Assembly (NCBI GenBank): GCA_031274985.1
Contig: JAISPK010000019.1
Location: forward strand, 1-20,701
DNA: 20,701 nucleotides
Direction: 5' to 3'
Source of the DNA: Coriobacteriales bacterium
GTDB lineage: Bacteria; Actinomycetota; Coriobacteriia; Coriobacteriales; UBA8131
Positions 8,227-15,722 of this stretch are shown one piece after another (positions within the stretch are counted from its first letter, which is position 1; every line of letters starts with the position of its first letter). The notes beneath the pieces are model-generated. The model had not been told where the DNA came from, ran no database searches, and saw nothing but the letters and a program-made list of their open reading frames with translations. The position numbers and the translations under genes were made by a program.

Positions 8227-8250
8227 GAAAAACCCTGTAGAGGAGCGGTG

Positions 8251-8526
8251 ATGAAAAAGATCACAGGTGGCAAAAGGTTCCTTAGGTTCTTACTGGTGCT
8301 CTCCCTTAGTTTTTGCGTGCTTTCTCTGCCGGCCTTTACCTGGGCGCAGGCCAATGAGGCACCACCCCAGCCCCAAAAAGTCAACGAGCTTGCTCTCGGC
8401 AGACCCGGCGAAACCACCTTATCCCCCACGGGAGACTCCAAGCCAATCTACCTACCTATCGTGCTGGCAGGCGCAGGTGTTGTTGTGTTTTGCGTAGCGT
8501 TTATTCTCTACAAAAGGCGCAAGTGA
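8251..8526 (+). CDS. Very small secreted protein with LPXTG-like (LSPTG) tail
   Basis: A 91-residue protein with no recognised family. Residues 1-33 are a clear signal peptide (MKKITGGKRF, hydrophobic core, cleavage near WAQA). Only about 25 residues of Pro/Gln/Glu-rich sequence follow before LSPTG (57-61), then GDSKP, a hydrophobic segment at about 67-87 and the tail YKRRK. That layout is a sortase cell-wall sorting signal with a non-standard pentapeptide (Pro at position three, not two). If it is not cleaved, it would be a small two-span membrane peptide. AGGAG at 8241-8245 sits 5 nt before the ATG at 8251, favouring it over the GTG at 8248. It begins 24 nt after tRNA-Thr and is probably co-transcribed with it. 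Function unknown. Confidence 0.72.
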   Translation: MKKITGGKRFLRFLLVLSLSFCVLSLPAFTWAQANEAPPQPQKVNELALGRPGETTLSPTGDSKPIYLPIVLAGAGVVVFCVAFILYKRRK

Positions 8527-8590
8527 AAGTCGCAGGTTTTAGACTGTTCATTATTACTCGAAACATTACGGATATTACGTTTATGGAGAA

Positions 8591-8599
8591 TGTTATACT
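8591..8599 (+). promoter_or_regulatory. Extended -10 promoter for the HD-GYP/HPt pair
   Basis: TGTTATACT is a near-ideal extended -10. The predicted start is about 8606, a leader of roughly 33 nt containing the strong ribosome site AAGGAGGT (8627-8634). Just upstream ATTACG occurs twice (8565-8570 and 8574-8579), a possible binding-site repeat, but this is weak. Confidence 0.5.
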
Positions 8600-8638
8600 T
8601 TTGTTCGGACAGAAGAAATTCAGCAGAAGGAGGTAGGG

Positions 8639-9757
8639 TTGGGGACCTCTAAAAATTATGTAACTAACAGTAAACCGGTTGTCCTCACCGTAGACGATGA
8701 CCCTATTATTTTGAATGCAGTGCTTGCTGCACTCAAAGACGAATATCTGGTGAGACCCTTTCCTTCCGGCGAGGCAGCACTCAGTTATCTCGAGAAAAAT
8801 CACGTAGATATTATCCTGTTAGACCATAATATGCCCGAGATGACCGGCCTGGATGTGCTGGACAAATTGCAGAGTGATTCCCGACTCGAGGATATTCCTG
8901 TTATCTTCCTTACCGGCTCGGTCAATAGTGACGACGAAGTTCAGGCACTCAAAAGCGGAGCTGTTGACTATTTGCTCAAACCGTTTCGTCCCCGGGCCCT
9001 TATTACCCGGGTGCGCTTGCAACTGGAGCTTTATCGCCATCGCCATCAGCTGGAGGAGATGGTTCAGGAAAAAACCAGCGAACTCCGTTTTGTTAACAAG
9101 AAGCTTGAACAGCGCGATCGCATCACGCTGGATCTTTTAGCGCAGGCGTCGGATCTGCGCGACCATGACACCGGCGAGCACATCGACCGGACCACCGCCT
9201 ACACGCGCATACTGGTCATGGATCTGGTAAATAACCCCAAAGAGGGATACGAGATAACTCCGGAGTTTGGGCAGGACATCATCGACGCCGTCAAACTGCA
9301 TGATCTGGGCAAACTTGCCATGCCCGACAGCGTGTTGCTCAAACCGGGCAAGCTGACCACCGAAGAATTCAACATAATAAAAACTCACCCCATTCATGGC
9401 TCAGAAATGCTCCGAAATGCAATAGAAAAGATGGACGAAGACTCTCTCTTTCAGACGGCCTTGGAGATAACCTATGGGCATCATGAAAAATGGAATGGAA
9501 CCGGGTACCCCCGGGGTATTGCCAGAGAAGAGATACCGCTCTGCGCTCGCATTGCCGCGATTGCCGATGTTTTTGATGCGCTCACCTCTGACCGCCCCTA
9601 TAAAAACGCCTTTACCGCTCCGGAAGCTTTTTCGGTTATCTACCAGGACTCGGGCACGCATTTTGACCCTTATCTTGTGGAGGTCCTCAAGCGTTACGAA
9701 AAAGACTTTGAAGCGGTTTCACTGGCTAATCAAGACACGATTAAAGAGTATATGTAG
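8639..9757 (+). CDS. Response regulator with HD-GYP domain (probable cyclic-di-GMP phosphodiesterase)
   Basis: A 372-residue soluble regulator that likely hydrolyses cyclic di-GMP when phosphorylated. The REC domain (about 13-130) has the acidic pair Asp19/Asp20, phospho-acceptor Asp62 in LLDHNMPEMTG, Thr92 and Lys114 in YLLKPF. A coiled-coil linker (about 130-165, RHQLEEMVQEKTSELRFV) leads to the HD-GYP domain (about 166-355). That domain has His181, the HD pair His221/Asp222 in HDLGK, HHEKWNGTGYP (281-291) and DALTSDRPYK, so all the metal and signature residues are present. The start is TTG 8639: a perfect AAGGAGGT sits 4 nt upstream and no ATG/GTG lies before the REC domain. It is followed 72 nt later by the HPt gene. 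No diguanylate cyclase or hybrid kinase is encoded here. Confidence 0.92.
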   Translation: MGTSKNYVTNSKPVVLTVDDDPIILNAVLAALKDEYLVRPFPSGEAALSYLEKNHVDIILLDHNMPEMTGLDVLDKLQSDSRLEDIPVIFLTGSVNSDDEVQALKSGAVDYLLKPFRPRALITRVRLQLELYRHRHQLEEMVQEKTSELRFVNKKLEQRDRITLDLLAQASDLRDHDTGEHIDRTTAYTRILVMDLVNNPKEGYEITPEFGQDIIDAVKLHDLGKLAMPDSVLLKPGKLTTEEFNIIKTHPIHGSEMLRNAIEKMDEDSLFQTALEITYGHHEKWNGTGYPRGIAREEIPLCARIAAIADVFDALTSDRPYKNAFTAPEAFSVIYQDSGTHFDPYLVEVLKRYEKDFEAVSLANQDTIKEYM

Positions 9758-9829
9758 AGAACTACTGTGGCAGGGCCTGCGGGTGTCAACTCCAGGCTGA
9801 CAATCTAAGAGCAAGGAAGAGGGCTTTTT

Positions 9830-10450
9830 ATGTCTGATGCGGTTATCAACAGAATTCTTGCCGAGACGGCGATACCTGGCATGGATATTCCGGAGGCACT
9901 TTCGCGGATGGGAAACAACCCAAAGCTCTATATGCGCATTATTCACTCCTTTACCACCAATATGCCCAGTAACCTTGCAGAGATAGCTACCAGCGGTCTT
10001 ACTGCGGCCACACTGACGGACTACGGCATAAGGGTGCACGGCGCCAAAGGTTCCTGCTACGGCATAGGCGCCAACGCCGTGGGCGATTTTGCAAAAAGAC
10101 TGGAGATGGCGGCAAAGTCCGAAGATCTGCAGACCTGCCTGCGCAGCAACGATGACTTCATTGCAGAAACAAGAAGGCTTATTGTGCAGCTGGAAGCCCT
10201 GGAAGCAAAAGTTACCGCACTCGAAAACCCCCAGGAGGACAAGCCTCAGGCTATCAGGCCGGACCTGAGAAAGCTCGACAAACTGCTGAGTGCAACACAA
10301 AGATTTGACATCGATGAGATGGGGCGGCTGATCGATGAGCTCACGAGCAAAGAGTATGTTCAGGATGGCGATATGGTCCAGAAGATCAAATCGGGCTTTG
10401 AAGCCTATGATTATCAGTACATCGAGGAGATCCTTATCGCGTACCTGTGA
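9830..10450 (+). CDS. Stand-alone HPt phosphotransfer protein
   Basis: A 206-residue cytoplasmic protein with an HPt four-helix domain (about 20-130). The phosphorylatable His70 lies in RVHGAKGSCYGIGA, matching the family pattern H-x-x-K-G-S with Lys73 and Gly74. The remaining third (about 140-206: DLRKLDKLL, FDIDEMGRLIDEL, FEAYDYQYIEEIL) is helical. It resembles the tail that follows HPt in large hybrid sensor kinases, so the protein looks like the detached end of such a kinase. AAGGAAGAGGG (9813-9823) precedes the ATG. It lies 72 nt behind the REC-HD-GYP gene and is probably co-transcribed, making that REC domain its likely partner. The upstream kinase must lie elsewhere. The 143 bp after it hold no gene or clear terminator. 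Confidence 0.85.
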   Translation: MSDAVINRILAETAIPGMDIPEALSRMGNNPKLYMRIIHSFTTNMPSNLAEIATSGLTAATLTDYGIRVHGAKGSCYGIGANAVGDFAKRLEMAAKSEDLQTCLRSNDDFIAETRRLIVQLEALEAKVTALENPQEDKPQAIRPDLRKLDKLLSATQRFDIDEMGRLIDELTSKEYVQDGDMVQKIKSGFEAYDYQYIEEILIAYL

Positions 10451-10593
10451 TTGCCCGTTTGCAACCGCCCGGCCAGTTGCCAAAACAGGTGGCCCTGTGA
10501 GAGAATAGGCACCCAGAAAACGCAGACTTACTCGCTCAACCTTGATTCGCACAACAATAATCGCAGTTCTAACGCAGTAGAAAAGGCAGCACA

Positions 10594-10929
10594 ATGGAGT
10601 TTCTCAAAGTCTCATCTAAATCATCTCCTCCTTCAGTGGCTGGTGCTATTGCCGGAATGATCAAAGACGGCGTACATGTAGAGATCCAGAGCGTGGGTGC
10701 CGGAGCGGTCAACCAGGCCGTCAAGGCCATTGCCATTGCCCGCGGGTTTCTCTCTCCCATTGGTATCGAGATCGTCTGCGCTCCCTTTTTTGCTGATATT
10801 GATATCGACGGCGAGATCAGAACCGCCATCCGTTTTGTGGTGGAACCCAGATTTATGCGCGCTTCTTCAGCTGCCGATTCCTTTGAGCACATGAAGCTCG
10901 ACTCGCAACAATTCCAACCCCCGTTTTAG
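10594..10929 (+). CDS. spoVS: Stage V sporulation protein S (SpoVS) homologue
   Basis: A 111-residue SpoVS-family protein, an Alba-like small nucleic-acid-binding fold. Family blocks are clear: MEFLKVSSKSSPPSVAGAIA, then IQSVGAGAVNQAVKAIAIAR, GFLSPIGIEIVCAPFFADI and a closing EIRTAIRFVVEPR. The family is usually about 86 residues; the last 25 or so here (MRASSAADSF onwards) are an unmatched extension. In Bacillus subtilis the protein affects sporulation, but homologues occur in non-spore-formers, so a role in sporulation should not be assumed here. AAAAGG at 10581-10586 lies 7 nt before the ATG. The stop is one nucleotide from the miaB start, and spoVS near miaB is also seen in Bacillus. Confidence 0.93.
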   Translation: MEFLKVSSKSSPPSVAGAIAGMIKDGVHVEIQSVGAGAVNQAVKAIAIARGFLSPIGIEIVCAPFFADIDIDGEIRTAIRFVVEPRFMRASSAADSFEHMKLDSQQFQPPF

Positions 10930-10930
10930 A

Positions 10931-12364
10931 ATGAGTCACCGCACTACAGGCAAAACCGCTGCTCACGGTGGAGCACTTTACCCTCCGCCCGCAGACATGC
11001 GAGGGGGAGCGTGGCTAACAGGCAGCACCTATCACGTGATCACCTTTGGTTGCCAAATGAATAAAAGCGACTCCGAGCGCATCGATGGCATGTTAAATGC
11101 TCTGGGCGGAGAAGCAGTTGCCAGCTCCGAAGGGGCCGACATCATCGTTTTTGTGACCTGTTGCGTCAGGGAAGCTGCGGATGAACGCCTCTACGGGCAG
11201 GTTGCCTCGCTCAAGAATTCGGGAGCCCTGGTGGCGGTGGGCGGATGCATCGGTCAGCGAGACGCTGCTGAGCTTGCCGCAAAGATGCCGCACGTGGGGG
11301 TGGTGTTTGGCACACACAACATCATGAGCCTGCCGGCGCTTATCAAAGAAGCCCGGGAGACTCAAGCGCCGGTCGTGGAAGTCATCAGCAATGCGGATGC
11401 GGCAGAGGCAGAGCACCCTGCACTAGACCCGGAGGCACCGCTTCGCAGGGAGCACGCCTGGCACGCCTGGCTTCCCATCATGACCGGCTGCAATAATTTC
11501 TGCTCCTACTGTGTGGTGCCTTATGTGCGCGGACGCGAGCGAAGCCAGCCCTTTGAAGACGTGCTCAAAGAAACTGAACGCCTCATTGCTGACGGCGTTA
11601 AAGAAATCACCCTGCTGGGCCAAAACGTCAACTCCTATGGTCGCGATCTCTACGGGCACCCACGCTTTGCCGAGTTACTCCGCGCAGTTGGCAACAGCGG
11701 CATTGAGCGCCTGCGTTTTGCTACCTCGCACCCCAAGGATCTTCTTCCCGAGACTATTGCGGCCTTTGCCGAGGTGCCGGCAATCATGCCGGCCTTGCAT
11801 TTGCCGGTTCAGAGTGGTTCGGACAGGGTTCTCGCAGCAATGAATCGTCGCTATACTGCCAAACGCTACCTGGAGCTGATAGACAGTGTACGGAGTGCCG
11901 TTTTGGCAGCGGGCAAGGAGCCGGTTGCCTTTTCTACTGACATCATCGTGGGGTATCCGGGGGAGACCGAAGAAGACTTTGAGCAGACCCTGGCGCTGGC
12001 TAAGGCGGTGGGCTTTGCGCAGGCCTTTACCTTTATGTATTCCAAGCGCGAGGGTACCCCTGCGGCAGCGCACGATGATGACACGCCGCGTGAGGTGATC
12101 CAGGAGCGTTTTGACAGACTGGTGGAGCTGGTGCAGCAAAGTGCCTGGGACTTTAATCAGCAATTTCTCAACCAGGGCCTGCCGGTGCTGTTTGAGGGTT
12201 CTTCTAAACGTGACGCACAGATGCTTGCAGGGCGAGGTCCCGGCAACCAGACGATACACGCGCCACTGCCGGCAGACAAACAGGCCTCCGACTTTTCTGG
12301 CAAACTATTTCCGGTACACATAACCGAGGCAAAAACATGGTACCTGCGCGGCACGTTGTTATAG
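10931..12364 (+). CDS. miaB: tRNA-2-methylthio-N6-dimethylallyladenosine synthase (methylthiotransferase)
   Basis: A radical SAM enzyme that adds a methylthio group to i6A37 of tRNAs reading UNN codons, the step after MiaA. The N-terminal cluster cysteines are Cys41 (TFGCQMN), Cys77 (VTCCVRE; an extra Cys78 replaces the usual Ala) and Cys106 (VGGCIGQ). The radical SAM cluster motif is Cys187, Cys191 and Cys194 in GCNNFCSYCVVPYVRGRERS. A C-terminal TRAM domain ends the 477-residue chain. About 33 residues precede the conserved start (YHVITFGC), longer than usual. The ATG at 10931 lacks a good ribosome site, but no better in-frame start exists and coupling to spoVS (1 nt apart) is plausible. 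It overlaps miaA by 28 nt. Confidence 0.95.
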   Translation: MSHRTTGKTAAHGGALYPPPADMRGGAWLTGSTYHVITFGCQMNKSDSERIDGMLNALGGEAVASSEGADIIVFVTCCVREAADERLYGQVASLKNSGALVAVGGCIGQRDAAELAAKMPHVGVVFGTHNIMSLPALIKEARETQAPVVEVISNADAAEAEHPALDPEAPLRREHAWHAWLPIMTGCNNFCSYCVVPYVRGRERSQPFEDVLKETERLIADGVKEITLLGQNVNSYGRDLYGHPRFAELLRAVGNSGIERLRFATSHPKDLLPETIAAFAEVPAIMPALHLPVQSGSDRVLAAMNRRYTAKRYLELIDSVRSAVLAAGKEPVAFSTDIIVGYPGETEEDFEQTLALAKAVGFAQAFTFMYSKREGTPAAAHDDDTPREVIQERFDRLVELVQQSAWDFNQQFLNQGLPVLFEGSSKRDAQMLAGRGPGNQTIHAPLPADKQASDFSGKLFPVHITEAKTWYLRGTLL

Positions 12365-13275
12365 CGGTCGTTGGCTCTACGGCCACCGGCAAATCCGCTT
12401 TTTCTGAGGCTCTGGCCCACGAGCTCAACGGCGAGATCGTGAGCGCCGACTCCATGCAGGTGTACAAGGGCATGGACATCGGCACGGCAAAAGTCCCGCC
12501 GGGTAAACGTTGTATTGCCTATCACTGTCTGGATCTGGTCTCACCCCTTGAGGAGTTTAACGCCTTTGCCTATCAGCAGGCGGCGCGCAGTGCAATTGAG
12601 AACATCCTGGCCTGCGGCAAACAACCGATTGTCTGCGGCGGCACCGGACTCTACGTGCGTGCAGCTTTGGAAGACTTTGTGGGTGCAAAACAGAGCGACG
12701 AAGCTGAGGCACAACGGCGAGAGCATTTGAACAATGAAGCGCTGGAGATAGGCCCGGAAGCTTTTTATGCAAAACTCGTTGCGCTTGATCCAAAGAGCGC
12801 CGCTCTGATCCATCCCAACAACGTGCGCAGAGTGGTGCGAGCCTTTGAATGGCTGGAGGAAGGGGGCAGTTATGCCGCGCAAGCTGCCGGATTCGATGCA
12901 TACAACACGGTGTACCCCACCGTATTCTTTGGTCTGGATCTCCCGAGAGAAGAGCTGTACGAGCGCATCAATGTTCGGGTCGATCAGATGATGGCCGAAG
13001 GGCTTTTAGACGAGGTGCGTGCTCTCCAGGATGCGGGAGCCTTTGCAGCAGGCACTGCGGCGCAGGCTATCGGATACAAAGAACTCAGAGAGGTGCTCGC
13101 GGGCAGGAAGAGCCTTGAGTCGGCCGTGACACAGATAAAGCAGGCCACCCGTCGCTATGCCAAGCGCCAGCAGACCTGGTTCAGACGCGATAAGCGCATC
13201 CATTGGTTAGACGCGCGACTTTCTCTTGAGAAGCTCATAGAAGAGACAATCAGTAGTATTGACAAGAAGCAATAA
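12337..13275 (+). CDS. miaA: tRNA dimethylallyltransferase
   Basis: Transfers a dimethylallyl group from DMAPP to N6 of A37 in tRNAs with A36, providing the substrate of MiaB. At 312 residues it has the normal length. The P-loop GSTATGKS is at residues 13-20. Other motifs are SADSMQVYKGMDIGTAK, CGGTGLYVRA, HPNNVRRVVRA, QAIGYKEL and TRRYAKRQQTWFRR, all standard for the family. The ribosome site CGAGG (12325-12329) lies 7 nt before the ATG, inside miaB. Gene order miaB-miaA with a 28-nt overlap links the two consecutive reactions. The tRNA-Thr in this window (anticodon ending in U) is not a substrate. Confidence 0.96.
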   Translation: MVPARHVVIAVVGSTATGKSAFSEALAHELNGEIVSADSMQVYKGMDIGTAKVPPGKRCIAYHCLDLVSPLEEFNAFAYQQAARSAIENILACGKQPIVCGGTGLYVRAALEDFVGAKQSDEAEAQRREHLNNEALEIGPEAFYAKLVALDPKSAALIHPNNVRRVVRAFEWLEEGGSYAAQAAGFDAYNTVYPTVFFGLDLPREELYERINVRVDQMMAEGLLDEVRALQDAGAFAAGTAAQAIGYKELREVLAGRKSLESAVTQIKQATRRYAKRQQTWFRRDKRIHWLDARLSLEKLIEETISSIDKKQ

Positions 13276-13297
13276 GCAGAACCTCTCCTCTGTTTGC

Positions 13298-13312
13298 CTG
13301 CGCAGTGCGCAG
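13298..13312. repeat. Short palindrome after miaA
   Basis: CTGCGCAGTGCGCAG is a 7-bp perfect inverted repeat with a one-base centre, 22 bp beyond the miaA stop. No T-tract follows, so it is not an intrinsic terminator on its own. It could be a protein-binding site or chance. The surrounding 240-bp gap (13276-13515) shows no gene. Confidence 0.4.
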
Positions 13313-13465
13313 CACGCCTCTCCTGTCCGCGCATTACGCAGCAATGTCCTCCAATCTCCTCTTAATACCTCACTCCCGGGGCAGAGGGTGGTCCGGGTCA
13401 AACGCACGCAATGACAACAAACAGTAAATAATGAATGCTGAATCGCGAAGTATGAACTAAAAATA

Positions 13466-13474
13466 TGCTATGCT
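13466..13474 (+). promoter_or_regulatory. Extended -10 promoter for the yacP-pyrG operon
   Basis: TGCTATGCT is an extended -10; it overlaps a second TATGCT at 13464-13469. The predicted start is near 13481, leaving a leader of about 35 nt before the ATG at 13516. No consensus -35 is apparent. Prediction only. Confidence 0.45.
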
Positions 13475-13515
13475 CCTTCAGGCAAAAATTGCGCATTATT
13501 AACAGTGGATTGTAA

Positions 13516-14076
13516 ATGGTGAATCGTAAAGGCAAAAAAGTCCTCCTGGTAGACGGGTATAACGTTATCAGAGCAGGGCGCTTGGGCGGGCAATTAGCCC
13601 AGCAGTCACCCGATTACGCACAAGACACCTATAATGCGGCCCGAGAGGCACTCCTCTCAAACGTGTCGAGTTTTGCCGGGAGCGAGTATCAGGCAACGGT
13701 GGTCTTTGACGGCGCAGAAAACCAGGGCTCCCGAGGCGAGATGCAAAGCTTTGGCAGTATTGCGTACCTGTTTTCCCCCTATGGCGTTTCGGCAGATACC
13801 GTCATTGAAAGGCTTGCTAACAAAGCAGCGCAGGAAGGCAAAGAGGTCCTCGTGGTTTCTTCTGACGCAACCATACAGTCAACGGTTTTTGGACGCACCG
13901 TCACCCGTATGAGCGCATCGGGGTTTTGCCGGGAAATTGAATCACTGCAACAGGATTTTGACGATTTTTCGCTTCCGGGCAGAGTATACGCACAAAAGAA
14001 TACTCTGGCGGAGCGCATAGACCCGGAGGTCTCAGAAAAACTCCGGCGTCTCGTTCGTAAAGATGTCGTAGAATAA
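13516..14076 (+). CDS. YacP/Rae1-type NYN-domain endoribonuclease
   Basis: A 186-residue NYN (PIN-like) domain protein of the YacP family. The Bacillus subtilis member, Rae1, cuts mRNA in the ribosomal A site; the same role here is by analogy. Conserved acidic sites are visible: Asp13 in LLVDGYNVIRA, Asp65 in VVFDGAEN, Asp94 in FSPYGVSADTVIERLAN and Asp117 in VVSSDATIQ. The ATG at 13516 is used; a GTG follows at 13519 and neither has a strong ribosome site. It lies 20 nt upstream of pyrG and is probably co-transcribed. In many Firmicutes yacP sits beside cysS/rlmB instead, so this context differs. Confidence 0.88.
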   Translation: MVNRKGKKVLLVDGYNVIRAGRLGGQLAQQSPDYAQDTYNAAREALLSNVSSFAGSEYQATVVFDGAENQGSRGEMQSFGSIAYLFSPYGVSADTVIERLANKAAQEGKEVLVVSSDATIQSTVFGRTVTRMSASGFCREIESLQQDFDDFSLPGRVYAQKNTLAERIDPEVSEKLRRLVRKDVVE

Positions 14077-14096
14077 AAGGAAAACGAAGGAGAACT

Positions 14097-15722
14097 ATGA
14101 CCAAGCATATTTTTGTAACCGGTGGTGTCGTATCGAGTCTGGGCAAGGGAATTACTGCAGCCTCGCTTGGCCATCTTCTCAAGGCGCGGGGATACAGTGT
14201 CACCATGCAAAAAGCCGACCCCTACCTCAACGTTGATCCCGGCAACATGAGCCCCTTTCAGCACGGCGAGGTCTTTGTGACCGACGACGGCCATGAGGGC
14301 GACCTCGATCTTGGGCACTACGAGCGTTTTATTGACGAGAACCTGAGCTGTGAATCTAACTTCACGGCCGGCGCTATCTATCAGAGCCTCATCAGCAAAG
14401 AGCGGCGCGGCGATTTTCACGGCGGCACGGTTCAGGTTATCCCCCATATGACCAATAGCATCAAGGAGCGCCTCTCGCGCATCGAAAAGCAGACCAATGC
14501 CGACATCGTCATCACCGAAATCGGTGGTACGGTAGGCGATATCGAAAGCCTGCCCTTTATTGAGGCAGCCCGTCAGTTTAAGAGAAACAAGCCGGTTGGT
14601 GACGTTATCTTTATTCACGTGACCCTGGTGCCTTACATCGCAGCTGCCCACGAGGTCAAAACCAAACCTACGCAACACAGTGTCAAGGAATTGCGCTCCA
14701 TTGGTGTGCATCCCGATTTTATCGTGTGCCGCAGCGACCATGTTATCAACAAAAAGATGCGCGAGAAGATTTCGCTCTTCTGTGACGTTCCGGTAGAAAA
14801 CGTGCTCTCCTGCGTGGACGTAACCAGTATCTACAAGGTTCCGCTGCTTTTGCATGATCAGGGCTTTGACACTAAGGTCCTCACCGAGCTTGGGCTTCCG
14901 GTAGGCGACATCGAGCTTGCAGACTGGCAGGAATACTCCGACAAGCTCGACATTCTGGGCGATCCTATCGATATCGCCCTCGTGGGCAAGTATGTAAGCC
15001 TGCCCGATGCCTATCTGAGCATCATTGAGTCGCTGGGGCATGCCTCGGTCTATCATGGACGCAAGGTCACCATCCATCTCGTTGACGGAGAGGTTCTCAA
15101 AGCAGATGGAGTTGGCAAAGTACTCAGCCAAATGGACGGCCTGCTGGTACCCGGCGGGTTTGGCGTCCGCGCCTTTGAGGGAAAAATCGCTGCGGTGCAA
15201 TATGCTCGAGAAAACAAGATCCCCTTCTTTGGCATCTGCTTGGGCCTACAGGCAGCGGTTTGCGAATTTGCCCGCAACGTGGCAGGCATGCCCGACGCAA
15301 ACTCGAGCGAGTTTACCGCCGAGCTGGGAGCTACGGTGCAATACCCGGTTATCGACCTTATGTCCCCCGAAGAAGACCTCACCGATGCAGGCGCTTCGAT
15401 GCGCCTCGGTGTTTATCCCTGCGAGATTACTCCGGGTACCAAGGCCGCAGCCGCCTACGGAGAGCCGCTCGTGTACGAGCGTCATCGCCATCGCTATGAG
15501 GTCAACAACGACTATCGCGAGGCCCTGCAAGAAGCCGGACTGGTCTTGAGCGGAATTTCTCCTGATGACACCTACGTGGAGATGATTGAGATTGCCGACC
15601 ACCCCTGGTTTGTTGCCTGTCAAAGCCACCCGGAGTTTAAGAGCCGCCCAACGCGCACGCATCCGCTTTTCCGTGATTTTGTGGGCGCAGCGATTGAGTT
15701 TCACGAGCAAAGGCGTGAGTAA
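14097..15722 (+). CDS. pyrG: CTP synthase
   Basis: Makes CTP from UTP, ATP and glutamine. The N-terminal synthase domain begins MTKHIFVTGGVVSSLGKGIT with the P-loop-like element, then PYLNVDPGNMSPFQHGEVFV and EIGGTVGDIES. The C-terminal class I glutaminase has the triad Cys381 (FFGICLGLQ), His511 and Glu513 (SHPEFKSRPT), plus RHRHRYEVNN. At 541 residues it is full length. AAGGAG (14087-14092) precedes the ATG. No pyrG-type attenuator was seen in the 20-nt gap upstream. The stop codon overlaps the start of the peptidase gene by one base. Confidence 0.97.
   Translation: MTKHIFVTGGVVSSLGKGITAASLGHLLKARGYSVTMQKADPYLNVDPGNMSPFQHGEVFVTDDGHEGDLDLGHYERFIDENLSCESNFTAGAIYQSLISKERRGDFHGGTVQVIPHMTNSIKERLSRIEKQTNADIVITEIGGTVGDIESLPFIEAARQFKRNKPVGDVIFIHVTLVPYIAAAHEVKTKPTQHSVKELRSIGVHPDFIVCRSDHVINKKMREKISLFCDVPVENVLSCVDVTSIYKVPLLLHDQGFDTKVLTELGLPVGDIELADWQEYSDKLDILGDPIDIALVGKYVSLPDAYLSIIESLGHASVYHGRKVTIHLVDGEVLKADGVGKVLSQMDGLLVPGGFGVRAFEGKIAAVQYARENKIPFFGICLGLQAAVCEFARNVAGMPDANSSEFTAELGATVQYPVIDLMSPEEDLTDAGASMRLGVYPCEITPGTKAAAAYGEPLVYERHRHRYEVNNDYREALQEAGLVLSGISPDDTYVEMIEIADHPWFVACQSHPEFKSRPTRTHPLFRDFVGAAIEFHEQRRE

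Noticed and set aside
10451..10593. Small RNA or gene in the gap before spoVS
   Set aside because: Only a weak GGCCA/TGGCC pairing and no promoter or open frame with a ribosome site were seen.
9719..10594. A 291-codon minus-strand frame over the HPt gene
   Set aside because: The plus-strand HPt protein has a clear phosphotransfer motif and ribosome site; the antisense product has no recognised features.
13298..13312. Intrinsic terminator after miaA
   Set aside because: The 7-bp palindrome is not followed by a T-tract, so it is listed only as a palindrome.
14077..14096. pyrG attenuator of the Bacillus type
   Set aside because: The 20-nt gap is too short and lacks a GGGC-type initial transcript or terminator hairpin.
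13779..15200. A 473-codon open frame on the minus strand
   Set aside because: It lies antisense to pyrG and yacP, which have unambiguous catalytic motifs. Its translation shows no recognisable domain, and the openness follows from codon bias of the plus-strand genes.
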